Shown piece after piece: positions 9,621-18,057 of a stretch of DNA of 64,000 bases. This DNA comes from Rhizobium redzepovicii. GTDB taxonomy: Bacteria > Pseudomonadota > Alphaproteobacteria > Rhizobiales > Rhizobiaceae. The stretch lies in assembly GCF_019793435.1 (NCBI RefSeq), contig NZ_JAILYH010000008.1, positions 124,001-188,000 of the forward strand, written 5' to 3'. Every line of letters starts with the position of its first letter. Positions within the stretch are counted from its first letter, which is position 1. The translations under genes and the position numbers were made by a program. A model generated the notes under the pieces. It saw nothing but the letters and a program-made list of their open reading frames with translations. It ran no database searches and was not told the DNA's origin.

Positions 9621-10703
9621 CTATCGCCGCCGGAACTTGTTGGCGGCCTCGATCGCCGCCTTCTGCTGATCATCCTCAATGCCGAGATAGAAATCCTCGA
9701 GCGAGGGATCGGCGAGCCCTGCCCGGCGCGACAGGACGTACCACTTTGCCGCCTCGACAGGATCCGGCGCCGTGCCGATAGCGTTGATATAAAGATGGGC
9801 GAGCTTGTTCTGAGCAACGACATTGCCGCCATTGGCGGCAAGCTTCAGCCATTCGAAGCCCTTGACGTAATCCTTCGGCCCGCCGACGCCGTTGACGAGC
9901 CAGATGCCGAGATCAAGTTGAGCGGTGTCGAAACCGGCGCGCGCCGCACGTGCCATCCACTCGCGGGCGAGCTGCTTCTTTTCCACAGGCAAGTCCTTCA
10001 GCGTCGCATAGATCTGCGCCACGGCATATTGCGAATCGGCAATGCCCTGCTCGGCCGATTTCTCGTAGAATGGCAGCGCGAGCTTCAGTCCCGTCTCGCC
10101 GGGATGATCGGCGATGACAAGCTGCGCCCAGTTGAACTCCGCCGAAGGATTGCCGGCCTCGGCGGCCTTACGCATGTAGTCGTCGGCCTTGACCTTGTCG
10201 CGCGGCACGCCCTGGCCTTCCATCAGGATCAGCGCATATTTGAACATTGCCGCCGCATCGCCGCCTTCGGCCGCCTTGCCGTACCAGAAGGCGGCGTTCT
10301 TGATGTCCTTCTTGACACCAAGCCCCTGCGAGAGGATTTCGCCGATCAGCGTCTGCGCCGCTGCATCGCCGAGCTGGGCGCGTGGCAGCGCCTTGTCCAT
10401 TGCCGTCAGGTAATAACCGCGCTGGAAGGCGCCGTAAGCCTCGTCGACAGGTCCCTTGTAATCCTTCTCCGGCGGCAGGTCCGGCAGCTTCGCACCCATG
10501 CGGTCGAACACGCCGACACCATCGGAGGGCCGCACACCCGGGACAGAGGGGCGGTCGGTGCGGAAGGTCGATGCTGGCGCCGAGCCCGGCTGGCTGATGA
10601 CGCTGTCGGTGGCCTGCGCCAAGACGACACCCGGCCCGGCCGCAACCAAGGCGGCCATGCTGGCAAGGATAAGATTCAACAGGCGGGCGGTGGGGATCGG
10701 CAT
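9621..10703 (-). CDS. Exported Sel1-repeat (TPR-like) protein
   Basis: 360-residue protein. The N-terminus (MPIPTARLLNLILASMAALV...VLAQ) is a signal peptide, with cleavage likely near residue 30. After a linker (about 30-85) it carries Sel1-like repeats, recognisable by recurring A-x-x-x-L-G-x-x-L/Y-x-x-G-x-G-V and W-x-x-K-A-A-E-x-G patterns (for example NAAFWYGKAAEGGDAAAMF). Such solenoids bind other proteins, often in the periplasm. I chose ATG 10703 because the longer frame crosses the end of the gene upstream. It starts 10 bases after the ThiE-like gene and is probably cotranscribed with it. Partner unknown. Confidence 0.85.
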   Translation of the reverse strand: MPIPTARLLNLILASMAALVAAGPGVVLAQATDSVISQPGSAPASTFRTDRPSVPGVRPSDGVGVFDRMGAKLPDLPPEKDYKGPVDEAYGAFQRGYYLTAMDKALPRAQLGDAAAQTLIGEILSQGLGVKKDIKNAAFWYGKAAEGGDAAAMFKYALILMEGQGVPRDKVKADDYMRKAAEAGNPSAEFNWAQLVIADHPGETGLKLALPFYEKSAEQGIADSQYAVAQIYATLKDLPVEKKQLAREWMARAARAGFDTAQLDLGIWLVNGVGGPKDYVKGFEWLKLAANGGNVVAQNKLAHLYINAIGTAPDPVEAAKWYVLSRRAGLADPSLEDFYLGIEDDQQKAAIEAANKFRRR

Positions 10704-10713
10704 GAGCGCGATT

Positions 10714-11367
10714 TCAATCCTCAAACCGTGGCGCTTTTTCGTCGAGAAGCGCGTTGACTTCGGCGACGATAGACGGCGCCCGGTTGGGCTCGCCGAAGAC
10801 AGCCAGCCGCAGCGCCACGAATTCCGCTCCGGTCTCGGCGACGGCAAGCGCCGAGGCCGGATCGGTGCCGCCCATGACGATGCAGGGAATCTCGATCATC
10901 GAGGCCCACCATTCGCCGAGCGCAAGGTTCTTCGGATGTGCCTCCGGCTTGATATCGCCGTCGAGCTTGCCGAAGAAAATATAGTCCGGCCTGGCTTCGC
11001 CGATCTCCAGCGCATTGTGCCGGTCGGCTGCGTTACCGCCGCCGACGATCAGCTTCGGCGCATGTTTTTCGATCGCTTCCGAAAGTGCCTCGGCATTGCC
11101 GGAAAGGTGCAGGCCGTCGGCCTTGGCCCGTCCCGCAACGCGGCTGTCGCCTGCAATCAGGGCGGCCGCCCCGGCATCCTGGATCAGCGGCACCAGTTTC
11201 TCCGCATGTTTCTGGAAGGTACCGTCGTCGAGCCCGTACTGCGGCACGATCACCGAAGCGACATCGCCGCCCTTCAGCGCGCCGGCAACGATCCTTGCCT
11301 GCTCATCGGCATCGGCAATATCGGGTACGATGAGCACAAGGCGGCAGCGGTTTTCCGGTTCGGTCAT
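10714..11367 (-). CDS. thiE: Thiamine phosphate synthase family protein (ThiE-like)
   Basis: 217-residue TIM-barrel protein of the TMP-synthase/TenI family. ThiE joins the thiazole and pyrimidine halves of thiamine. Visible family features are DGLHLSGNA, LIVGGGNAADRHNALEIGE, PDYIFFGKLDG and the phosphate-binding IPCIVMGGTDPASALAVAETGAEFVA. The usual TxTK substrate loop is replaced by GDIKPEAHPKN, so it belongs to a divergent branch and the enzymatic assignment is less certain than the fold. ATG 11367 follows GGAAGAAC. No other thi gene is nearby; its operon partner is the Sel1 protein. Confidence 0.75.
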   Translation of the reverse strand: MTEPENRCRLVLIVPDIADADEQARIVAGALKGGDVASVIVPQYGLDDGTFQKHAEKLVPLIQDAGAAALIAGDSRVAGRAKADGLHLSGNAEALSEAIEKHAPKLIVGGGNAADRHNALEIGEARPDYIFFGKLDGDIKPEAHPKNLALGEWWASMIEIPCIVMGGTDPASALAVAETGAEFVALRLAVFGEPNRAPSIVAEVNALLDEKAPRFED

Positions 11368-11475
11368 CAGTTCTTCCCGTTTCCTCGCGAATTCCTCGTT
11401 GAGATGAGGGATCCGCACTCGTTTTGTGTGAGTAGTTCCGTTAGACGAGGCTTGCAAGAGGAGGACGTCGAAAGC

Positions 11476-12240
11476 ATGCCGCAGGATTTATCATTCTACT
11501 ACGCCGCCGTGCCCGCGGTTCTGCTGGTGGGCCTCGCGAAGGGCGGCATGGGCGACGCTTTGTCGCTGATCGGCCTGCCCTTCCTCGCCCTCGTCGTCTC
11601 GCCGGTCGAGGCGGCGGCCATCCTGCTGCCGATCCTGGTCTTCATGGACATGATCTCGCTCGTCATCTGGCGCCAGCACGGCGACTGGGCGACGCTGAAG
11701 ATCATGCTGCCAGGCGCAGTCTTCGGCATCGCGATGGGCTGGGCGACCTCGGCGCTCGTTCCGGGCAACATGCTGCGCATCGTCATCGGCGCTGTGACCA
11801 TCCTCTTCTGCCTGCGCTATTTCTGGAACAATTACGGCCCGGGCGCCGGCAAGATCGTCCCGCCGCGCGGACAGCGGCCGGTGGCCGCCGGCCTTTGGGG
11901 TACATTTTCCGGCTACGGCAGCTTCGTCGCCCATGCGGGAGGCGCACCCTTTCAAATCTATGCCCTGCCGCTCAAGCTGCAGCCACGCGAATATACGGGC
12001 ACCAGCGTGCGCTTCTTCGCGATCCTCAACGCCATCAAGCTCATTCCCTATTTCGCACTCGGTCAGCTCGACACCCAGAATCTCGCGACCTCCGCAACGC
12101 TTCTACCCTTCGCCCCGCTCGCCACCCTTGCAGGCGCCTGGTGTGTGCGCCGCATGAAGCCGGCGATCTTCTACCCCTTCATGTATGCGATGGCCCTCAT
12201 CGCCGCCTTCCTCATCGTGCGCGAGGGTCTTGGCTGGTAG
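11476..12240 (+). CDS. TauE/SafE family sulfite/organo-anion exporter
   Basis: 254-residue inner-membrane protein with about eight hydrophobic helices in two repeats. The N-terminal LVGLAKGGMGDALSLIGLPFLALVV and the mid-protein GLWGTFSGYGSFVAHAGGAP are the glycine-rich signatures of the TauE/SafE (DUF81) family. Members export sulfite, sulfoacetate or related anions; the substrate here is unknown. ATG 11476 was chosen behind AGAGGAGGA; a very long upstream extension of the frame is antisense to the ThiE-like and Sel1 genes and is an artefact. It is divergent from the ThiE-like gene with a short shared promoter region. Confidence 0.88.
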   Translation: MPQDLSFYYAAVPAVLLVGLAKGGMGDALSLIGLPFLALVVSPVEAAAILLPILVFMDMISLVIWRQHGDWATLKIMLPGAVFGIAMGWATSALVPGNMLRIVIGAVTILFCLRYFWNNYGPGAGKIVPPRGQRPVAAGLWGTFSGYGSFVAHAGGAPFQIYALPLKLQPREYTGTSVRFFAILNAIKLIPYFALGQLDTQNLATSATLLPFAPLATLAGAWCVRRMKPAIFYPFMYAMALIAAFLIVREGLGW

Positions 12241-12403
12241 GGCAGCCCTGCTGCATCTTCCTTCAATCGGAACCGACCTGAAGAATTATGCAGCAATTCT
12301 AAGTGTAACCATCCTTGGCGCGTCTGAAAGACTACGAGGCCGTAGTACGCTGCAATGCACAATTTCCTTGCTGGAACGTCCGGTTTGACGTAGCTTTCCC
12401 GCT

Positions 12404-12664
12404 ATGTCGAACACGGACCCCTTCTCTGCGATTGCCGATCCGAACCGGCGGTTTCTGCTGGAGGAATTGCGTCGTGCGCCGCGGACCGTCAACGAACTGG
12501 CTGAGGGCCTGCCGATCAGCCGCCCCGCCGTGTCGCAACATCTGAAGGCGCTGCTCGACAGCAACCTCGTCTCGGTGACCTCGGAAGGCACGAAACGCAT
12601 CTACACGGTCAACAACCGCGGTTTCGACATGCTCAATTTATGGCTGGATCAGTTCTGGGCTTGA
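12404..12664 (+). CDS. ArsR-family winged-helix regulator
   Basis: 86-residue DNA-binding protein. It begins DPFSAIADPNRRFLLEELRRAPRTVNEL and continues with the recognition segment ISRPAVSQHLKALLDSNLVSV and the wing TKRIYTVNNRG. These are hallmarks of small ArsR/SmtB regulators. No metal-binding cysteine cluster (such as ELCVCDL) is present, so it belongs to the group lacking the arsenical site; many of that group sit next to an SRPBCC/AHSA1 gene, but none is here. It stands alone, downstream of the transporter gene in the same direction, with no obvious target. Confidence 0.88.
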   Translation: MSNTDPFSAIADPNRRFLLEELRRAPRTVNELAEGLPISRPAVSQHLKALLDSNLVSVTSEGTKRIYTVNNRGFDMLNLWLDQFWA

Positions 12665-12728
12665 AGCCGGCTCACATGACAGCCCCGCCCCTCGTATGGC
12701 TGTGACTTGAAGCGCGGCGCTCGCAAAA

Positions 12729-12764
12729 GCGCCAGCCGCGATGCCGCTGGCATCGGGCTGGCGC
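12729..12764 (-). terminator. Long hairpin terminator for the DUF465 gene
   Basis: A 9-bp stem (GCGCCAGCC with GGCTGGCGC) encloses a second 7-bp stem (CGATGCC with GGCATCG) around a three-base loop. Read leftward it is followed by TTTT, as expected for a rho-independent terminator of the minus-strand gene at 12864-13037, about 100 bases upstream. Read rightward there is no T run. Confidence 0.7.
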
Positions 12765-12863
12765 AATTCTGGTGTGAACTCACCGGTTCTTGCTGATTTC
12801 AGGCGGAATGGATGGATTTACCTTTTCTTTCGCAAGATGATCGACCGGCGACCCTTGGGAAGA

Positions 12864-13037
12864 TCAGTGGACGGATGACTTGAGACGCATAATCTCGTCC
12901 TTGATGCGCAGCTTGCGGCGCTTGCATTCGGCAATTTCCGTATCGGAGATAGAGGGAGCTGTTCTGAGCGCGTGCAGCTCCTCTTCGAGAGCGACATGCT
13001 TTTTCTGGAGTGATTCAAGATGAGCTTGAACTGTCAT
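12864..13037 (-). CDS. YdcH/DUF465 family small protein
   Basis: 57-residue protein read directly from the minus strand, too short for a 60-residue cut-off. It begins MTVQAHLESLQKKHVALEEE and ends IKDEIMRLKSSVH. It is a predicted helical hairpin rich in Lys and Glu, with the DUF465 pattern L..KH..LE.E, then a basic C..RKL.IKDEI motif. The function of this family is not established. The start ATG is preceded by GGAAGGAAGGG. It is divergent from a second DUF465 gene 228 bases away. Confidence 0.88.
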   Translation of the reverse strand: MTVQAHLESLQKKHVALEEELHALRTAPSISDTEIAECKRRKLRIKDEIMRLKSSVH

Positions 13038-13265
13038 TTGACCCTTCCTTCCTCTTACCCTCCCCGGCCAACATCGTCGGGGATCAAGGTGTCAACGCGG
13101 CGGACTGTGACATATTTTTGAAGGCTTGTCGAAGGCCAAAAGATGAAGACTGGATGGCAATTTCATGATCAAGACTAACTAGCCGTTACCCGTATTTGGT
13201 GATAGGAGCTTGCGGAAATCATCGGCAGATCGGACAAAGTCCGGGGACGATAACGGGGAATGCAT

Positions 13266-13469
13266 ATGGCCGATCAGGAACAGGCGGAAATCAGGCTCAC
13301 CGTGGCGCGGCTGCGCCAGGAGCACGAGGATTTCGACGCCGCGATCAACGCCATGATCCTAACCGGATGCGATGCTCTGCGAATCCAGCGCATGAAAAAG
13401 AAAAAACTCGTTATCAAGGACAAGCTCTCCAAGCTGGAAGATCAGATCATCCCTGACATCATCGCCTGA
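13266..13469 (+). CDS. YdcH/DUF465 family small protein, second copy
   Basis: 67-residue helical protein: RLTVARLRQEHEDFDAAIN, then a basic stretch RMKKKKLVIKDKLSKLEDQI. It has the same layout as the DUF465 protein on the other strand, including the L.IKD/VIKD motif. Two in-frame ATGs, 13260 and 13266, are possible. I prefer the second because GGGGA lies only one base from the first and at a workable distance from the second. It lies 18 bases ahead of purE in the same direction and may share its transcript. Function unknown. Confidence 0.85.
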   Translation: MADQEQAEIRLTVARLRQEHEDFDAAINAMILTGCDALRIQRMKKKKLVIKDKLSKLEDQIIPDIIA

Positions 13470-13487
13470 GAGGGAAGAGCAGCAACG

Positions 13488-13982
13488 ATGACAGACAGAC
13501 CACCCGTCGCCATCATCATGGGAAGCCAGTCCGACTGGGAGACCATGAAAAACGCAGCCGACACGCTCGAGGCGCTGGAAATTCCCTATGACGCGCGCAT
13601 CATTTCGGCGCACCGCACAGTCGACCGGCTGGTCAATTTCGCCAAGGGCGCGCGCGCGGAGGGCTTCAAGGTCATCATCGCAGGCGCCGGCGGCGCCGCC
13701 CACCTGCCGGGTATGACCGCCGCGATGACGCCGCTGCCGGTCTTCGGCGTGCCGGTCCAGTCCAAAACCATGTCCGGCCAGGACAGCCTGCTTTCCATCG
13801 TGCAGATGCCGGCCGGCATTCCTGTCGGTACGCTCGCCATCGGCAAGGCCGGCGCGGTCAACGCCGCCCTTCTCGCCGCCGCGGTGCTTGCCCTTTCCGA
13901 CGAAGAAGTCGCCGACCGGCTAGACGAATGGCGCGAGCGCCAGAGTGCTGCCGTCGCCGAATACCCGATGGACGATCTATGA
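13488..13982 (+). CDS. purE: N5-carboxyaminoimidazole ribonucleotide mutase PurE
   Basis: 164-residue class I PurE of purine biosynthesis. It moves the carboxyl group of N5-CAIR to carbon, giving CAIR. The signature loop [10 protein letters not shown] (about 11-20) and the glycine-rich [12 protein letters not shown] (about 65-76, with the catalytic histidine) are both present, as is the VP.QSK...[11 protein letters not shown] stretch. A GAGAGGGAAG site precedes ATG 13488. Its stop overlaps the purK start as ATGA, so the two partner enzymes are coupled. Standard length. Confidence 0.97.
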   Translation: MTDRPPVAIIMGSQSDWETMKNAADTLEALEIPYDARIISAHRTVDRLVNFAKGARAEGFKVIIAGAGGAAHLPGMTAAMTPLPVFGVPVQSKTMSGQDSLLSIVQMPAGIPVGTLAIGKAGAVNAALLAAAVLALSDEEVADRLDEWRERQSAAVAEYPMDDL

Positions 13983-15055
13983 CGGCAAGAACGATCGGGA
14001 TCATCGGCGGCGGCCAGCTCGGCCGCATGCTGGCCATTGCCGCCGCCAGGTTGAATTTTCGCACGGTCATCCTCGAGCCGCAGGCCAACTGCCCGGCCGC
14101 CCAGCTCGCCAACCGGCAGATTACTGCCGCCTATGACGATCCGGCTGCGCTGGCCGAACTCGCCGACATATGCGACGTCGTCACCTACGAATTCGAAAAC
14201 GTGCCCGTCGCAGCAGCCGAAAGGCTCTCGGCGAGCGTGTCCGTCTATCCGCCGCCGAAGGCGCTGGAAGCCGCCCAAGACCGCCTGGTCGAGAAGCGCT
14301 TTCTCAATGGCTGCGGCATAACCACTGCCCGCTTCCACACGATCGACAGCCAGGCCGATCTTGAGACGGCACTGAAGGATTTCGGCGGCCAAGGCGTGCT
14401 GAAAACCCGCCGTCTCGGTTATGACGGCAAGGGCCAGAAGGTTTTTCGCTCGGCGGCAGACAGCCCGGATGGCGCCTATGCAGCCCTTGGCGGCGTGCCG
14501 CTCATCCTCGAAAGCTTCGTCGCCTTCGAGCGCGAGGTCTCGATCATCGCCGCCCGCGCCAGCGACGGAACGGTCGTCTGCTTTGATCCCGCCGAGAATG
14601 TCCACCGCAACGGCATCCTCCACACCTCGACGGTTCCCGCTGCGATCTCTGCGCCGGCGGCGGACGCCGCGCGGCAATCGGCCGAGAAAATCCTTGCCGC
14701 ATTGAATTATGTCGGCGTCATCGGCATCGAATTCTTCGTGCTTGCCGATGGCGGTCTGATCGCCAACGAGATGGCGCCGCGTGTTCACAACTCCGGTCAC
14801 TGGACGGAAGCCGCCTGCGTCGTCAGCCAGTTCGAGCAGCATATTCGCGCCGTCGCCAGCCTGCCGCTCGGCAATGCCGAGCGCCATTCCGACTGCGTCA
14901 TGCAGAACCTGATCGGCGACGATATTCTTGCCGTTCCGGACTGGCTGCGGCGCCCCGATACACTGGTTCATCTCTATGGCAAGACCGAGTGGCGCCCCGG
15001 CCGCAAGATGGGCCATGTCACCACCTTGACGCCGAAATCGCCGGTTTTGGCCTGA
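13979..15055 (+). CDS. purK: N5-carboxyaminoimidazole ribonucleotide synthase PurK
   Basis: 358-residue ATP-grasp enzyme. It makes N5-CAIR from AIR, bicarbonate and ATP, the substrate for PurE. The N-terminal fold begins [17 protein letters not shown]. The ATP-grasp core includes [14 protein letters not shown] and [16 protein letters not shown]. The metal- and substrate-binding end carries [19 protein letters not shown] used ATG 13979, which overlaps the purE stop; the longer frame starts inside purE. A terminator-like hairpin lies about 85 bases downstream. Confidence 0.97.
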   Translation: MTARTIGIIGGGQLGRMLAIAAARLNFRTVILEPQANCPAAQLANRQITAAYDDPAALAELADICDVVTYEFENVPVAAAERLSASVSVYPPPKALEAAQDRLVEKRFLNGCGITTARFHTIDSQADLETALKDFGGQGVLKTRRLGYDGKGQKVFRSAADSPDGAYAALGGVPLILESFVAFEREVSIIAARASDGTVVCFDPAENVHRNGILHTSTVPAAISAPAADAARQSAEKILAALNYVGVIGIEFFVLADGGLIANEMAPRVHNSGHWTEAACVVSQFEQHIRAVASLPLGNAERHSDCVMQNLIGDDILAVPDWLRRPDTLVHLYGKTEWRPGRKMGHVTTLTPKSPVLA

Positions 15056-15095
15056 GAAAACACCCCGTTGCCTTGGGAAAAACACCTTCATGTGG

Positions 15096-15124
15096 TTGAC
15101 ACGGAAAAGGTGACGGGGTATCTG
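15096..15124 (+). promoter_or_regulatory. Candidate sigma-70 promoter upstream of rpmJ
   Basis: A perfect -35 hexamer TTGACA (15096-15101) is followed after 17 bases by TATCTG (15119-15124), which matches three of six -10 positions. Transcription would begin near 15131. The hairpin at 15141 lies in the resulting leader, before rpmJ at 15221. Inferred from sequence only. Confidence 0.45.
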
Positions 15125-15140
15125 CTCCCCCACCTAAACA

Positions 15141-15162
15141 GCGCGCCCGATGGCGCGCTTTT
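15141..15162 (+). terminator. Rho-independent terminator after purK, or leader hairpin of rpmJ
   Basis: Perfect 7-bp stem GCGCGCC-CGAT-GGCGCGC followed at once by TTTT. It fits a terminator for purEK. It also falls just downstream of a candidate rpmJ promoter, so it could act as an attenuator in that leader. Confidence 0.75.
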
Positions 15163-15220
15163 GATTGTTAAAAGATACGGGCGAATGTGAATTCCCCCAT
15201 AGAGATCGCGGATCAGAAAA

Positions 15221-15346
15221 ATGAAGATCAAGAATTCGCTCAAGTCGCTCAAGGCTCGTCACCGTGACAACCGTCTGGTTCGCCGCAAGGGCCGCATCTA
15301 CATCATCAACAAGCTGAACCCGCGCTTCAAGGCTCGTCAGGGCTGA
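15221..15346 (+). CDS. rpmJ: Ribosomal protein bL36, cysteine-free form
   Basis: 41-residue basic protein, [20 protein letters not shown] then [21 protein letters not shown], found by reading the frame directly. This is the longer bL36 type that lacks the Cys/His zinc ribbon. It is the form expected in alphaproteobacteria. It would bind 23S rRNA in the large subunit. It stands alone between a terminator-like hairpin and the TPR gene. There is no strong Shine-Dalgarno; only a weak GATCAGAAAA precedes ATG. Confidence 0.95.
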
Positions 15347-15458
15347 TTTCGCGCGTCCGGATCGCCCTGCCGCGTGAGCTTGCGCTGGCAGATATATCCG
15401 GTGGGTCGCTGCGGTGATCACGTCAAATTTGTTTGATCTTCGGCGCTGGCGGGCTAAT

Positions 15459-16094
15459 ATGCCCGCCATGCGCTTTTTTGCTTTGACATCAGCGGCGCTG
15501 CCGCTTGCCCTCATTCTGCTCACCTCCTCCTTTCCGGCCGCCGCCGCGGAAAAGCCGGCCGCCGCCACGAAAAAGGAGGTTATCGTCGAGCCGGCGGATG
15601 CCAACAATTCGCCGAAACAGCACCTCGACCAACTCTTCAGCCAGCTGAAACGCGAGCGCGACCCCGACAAAGCCAGCGGCATCGCCAATGAGATCCGCAT
15701 CGAATGGAACGATTCCGGCAGCGCCACGATCAATCTGCTGATGCAGTGGGCCGACAAGGCGATCGAGGAAAAGCGCAATCCCGCCGCCCTCGATTTCCTT
15801 GACGAGGCGATCGCGCTGAAACCCGATTATGCCGAAAGCTGGAACCGCCGCGCGACGCTGAACTTCGTCATGGGCAATTATCGCAAGTCGATGTCCGATA
15901 TCGAACGGGTGCTCGATCTCGAGCCGCGCCATTTCGGCGCGCTCTCCGGCATGGCGGCGATCCTCAGCAATTCCGGCAACGACCAGCTGACCTTGAAGGC
16001 CTGGGAGCGTTTTCTTGACATCTACCCCGCCGAACGCACCGCGCAGGAACAGGTCAACACGCTTGCTGAAAAACTTGCCGGCAACCGCACCTGA
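15459..16094 (+). CDS. Exported TPR-repeat protein
   Basis: 211 residues from ATG 15459; ATG 15468 (MRFFALTS) is equally plausible. A signal peptide (ALTSAALPLALILLTSSFPAAAA) ends near residue 30. After a Lys/Glu-rich linker come TPR units: ALDFLDEAIALKPDYAESWN, RKSMSDIERVLDLEPRHFGA and TLKAWERFLDIYPAERTAQE show the typical W/L-G-Y-A-F-A-P spacing. It probably works as a periplasmic binding scaffold; partner unknown. It ends about 115 bases before the hydrolase gene on the same strand. Confidence 0.85.
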   Translation: MPAMRFFALTSAALPLALILLTSSFPAAAAEKPAAATKKEVIVEPADANNSPKQHLDQLFSQLKRERDPDKASGIANEIRIEWNDSGSATINLLMQWADKAIEEKRNPAALDFLDEAIALKPDYAESWNRRATLNFVMGNYRKSMSDIERVLDLEPRHFGALSGMAAILSNSGNDQLTLKAWERFLDIYPAERTAQEQVNTLAEKLAGNRT

Positions 16095-16210
16095 TCCTCG
16101 GGCGTTGATCTTGACCTCCGGCCAAGCCGCGCAATTTAGAACTTTAGACGGGAAACGACGCAGCGCGTCCGCTCTCGGCAAAACCGCCGCAACTATCGCC
16201 CGTTAAGATC

Positions 16211-17266
16211 ATGCTTGCAGAAGTTTCCGCTCTTCTCGCCCCGCTCGCCGCCGCTATCGGTTACTCCTCCTACAAGGCGCGGCAATTCGAACAGACCTAT
16301 CCGAATATCGGCGAACTGACGGATGTCGGCGGCTACCGCATGAATGCCGTCCATATCGAGCGTCCCGAAGGCGCCGACCTGCCGGCCCTCGTCTTCATTC
16401 ACGGCGCCAGCGGCAATCTGCTCGACCAGGTCGTCGCCTTTCGCGCAGCACTCGAAGGCCGGGCCGAGATGCTCTTCGTCGATCGTCCCGGCCACGGTTA
16501 TTCCGAACGCGGCGGCCCTGACAACGCTGTCCCTTCCGGTCAGGCCGATGCGATCGCCAGCCTGATGGAAAAGCGCGGCATCGAAAAAGCTGTCATCGTC
16601 GGCCATTCCTTCGGCGGCGCAATCACCGCCGCTTTCGGTCTGCGCCATCCCGACAAGACCTCGGGCCTGCTTTTCCTCGCCCCCGCCACCCACCCCTGGC
16701 CGGGCGGCATCGACTGGTATTATCACGTCGCAACCGTGCCGGTCCTCGGCTGGCTCTTCAACCACGCGATCGTCGTGCCGCTCGGTCTCAGCCGGCTGGA
16801 ACGCGGAACGCGGAACGTCTTCCACCCCAATCCGCGCCCCGCCGATTACATCGAAAGGACCGGTCCCTCGCTGGTGCTGCGGCCCGACGCTTTCCACAAC
16901 AATGCCGCCGATTTCAAGAGACTGCTTGCCTATGTGAAGGAACAGTCGCCGCGCTATTCTCAGATCACCGCGCCGACCGTCATCATCACAGGCGACAGTG
17001 ACGAGATCGTCTGGGAGCACCTGCATTCACGCGGCCTGGCCCGTGATATAGCAGGCTCCGAACTCATCACCGTTCGCGGCGTCGGCCACAAGCCGGATTA
17101 TCTCGCAACCGATGTCGCCATTGCCGCCATCGAGAAGATCGCCGGCATGCCGCGCGACCTGCAGGCGATCGCGCGCCGGGCCGAAGAGAGGCTCGCCGCC
17201 GCATCACGCGATCGAACGCTTGCAGCCGTGCCATCGTTGCGGCCAGGCGCCCTTCACGGCGCATAA
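16211..17266 (+). CDS. Alpha/beta hydrolase
   Basis: 351-residue enzyme with an N-terminal hydrophobic stretch (VSALLAPLAAAIGYSS) that may anchor it to the membrane. The core shows the oxyanion-hole HGASGN (about 64), DRPGHGYSER (about 93) and the nucleophile elbow GHSFGG (Ser near 131). A candidate acid is in TGDSDEIVWE (about 259) and the catalytic His in GVGHKPDY (about 287). The triad is therefore complete. Substrate cannot be inferred; the architecture fits esterases or haloperoxidase-like hydrolases. The last 40 residues are a charged tail. Confidence 0.88.
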   Translation: MLAEVSALLAPLAAAIGYSSYKARQFEQTYPNIGELTDVGGYRMNAVHIERPEGADLPALVFIHGASGNLLDQVVAFRAALEGRAEMLFVDRPGHGYSERGGPDNAVPSGQADAIASLMEKRGIEKAVIVGHSFGGAITAAFGLRHPDKTSGLLFLAPATHPWPGGIDWYYHVATVPVLGWLFNHAIVVPLGLSRLERGTRNVFHPNPRPADYIERTGPSLVLRPDAFHNNAADFKRLLAYVKEQSPRYSQITAPTVIITGDSDEIVWEHLHSRGLARDIAGSELITVRGVGHKPDYLATDVAIAAIEKIAGMPRDLQAIARRAEERLAAASRDRTLAAVPSLRPGALHGA

Positions 17267-17323
17267 CCTCTACGGCTCGAGTTTCCGCCGGTGAAACCAT
17301 CGGCAGCAACACCGAAACCCGCA

Positions 17324-18040
17324 TCAGGCGCTGAGACGCACACCGCCGTCGCAGGTGATCACGTGGCCACTCATGAAGCCGTTTCCGATCAGGAAGGCGA
17401 TCGCCTCCGCGATATCCTCCGGCCTGCCGACGCGACCGACCGGCGTGCGGCTGGCGAAGTCCGCAAAGACGTTGTCACGCTGCTCCGAGGGCAGGAAACT
17501 CCACCACGGCGTATCGATGACCCCAGGTGAAACGCCGTTGACACGCAACGGCTTCAATTCGGCGGCCAGCACCGGCACCATTGCCTCGATGCCGGCATTG
17601 ACGGCAGCAAGCCCAGCCGTACCGGGCATCGCGGCCTGCGCACTGACCGCCGAAACGAAGGTGATGCTGCCGCCCGGCTGCAACAGCGGCAGCGCCGCCT
17701 GGGCTGCCGCGGCATGCGGAATGAGCTTGGTCTGGAACCCGGCCAGCAGATCAGCCATGTCGAGTGTAGCAAAAGGCCCGGCGCCGTGACCGCTGCCCAT
17801 CGCCAGCACCAGATGATCGAACGCGCCGATCCCGGAAAAAGCCTTTCCGAGTGCGGATAGCTTCGCCGCATCGAGCACGAGGCTGCGCAGATCACCGTCG
17901 AGCGATGCTTTTGCCGCGGCAAGTTTGTCACCATCACGGCCCGCAATGGTGACCGTATATCCCTGTTTCAAAAGTAGTTTCGCCGTAGTAAGGCCGATGC
18001 CGGAAGAACCGCCGATGACGACGACATGCTGTAAAGACAT
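17324..18040 (-). CDS. SDR-family protein lacking the catalytic Tyr-x-x-x-Lys
   Basis: 238-residue Rossmann protein. The nucleotide-binding motif is VVIGGSSGIGLTTAK, close to the classical TGxxxGIG. The SFVSAVS segment gives the catalytic-serine region. Where classical enzymes have Y-x-x-x-K, this protein reads L-A-A-V-N (in GLAAVNAGIEAM), so both the Tyr and Lys are absent. The later N-G-V-S-P-G and TPWW segments are normal. It probably still binds NAD(P), but a standard ketone reduction is doubtful. It is divergent from an XRE regulator at 18269, which may control it. Confidence 0.85.
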   Translation of the reverse strand: MSLQHVVVIGGSSGIGLTTAKLLLKQGYTVTIAGRDGDKLAAAKASLDGDLRSLVLDAAKLSALGKAFSGIGAFDHLVLAMGSGHGAGPFATLDMADLLAGFQTKLIPHAAAAQAALPLLQPGGSITFVSAVSAQAAMPGTAGLAAVNAGIEAMVPVLAAELKPLRVNGVSPGVIDTPWWSFLPSEQRDNVFADFASRTPVGRVGRPEDIAEAIAFLIGNGFMSGHVITCDGGVRLSA

Positions 18041-18057
18041 GATGCTGCTCCTTGATT

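Noticed and set aside
10498..11475. N-terminal extension of the TauE/SafE frame
   Set aside because: Antisense to the Sel1 and ThiE-like genes; the transporter starts at 11476 behind AGAGGAGGA.
13586..15133. 515-codon minus-strand ORF across purE and purK
   Set aside because: Opposite frame of two firmly identified genes.
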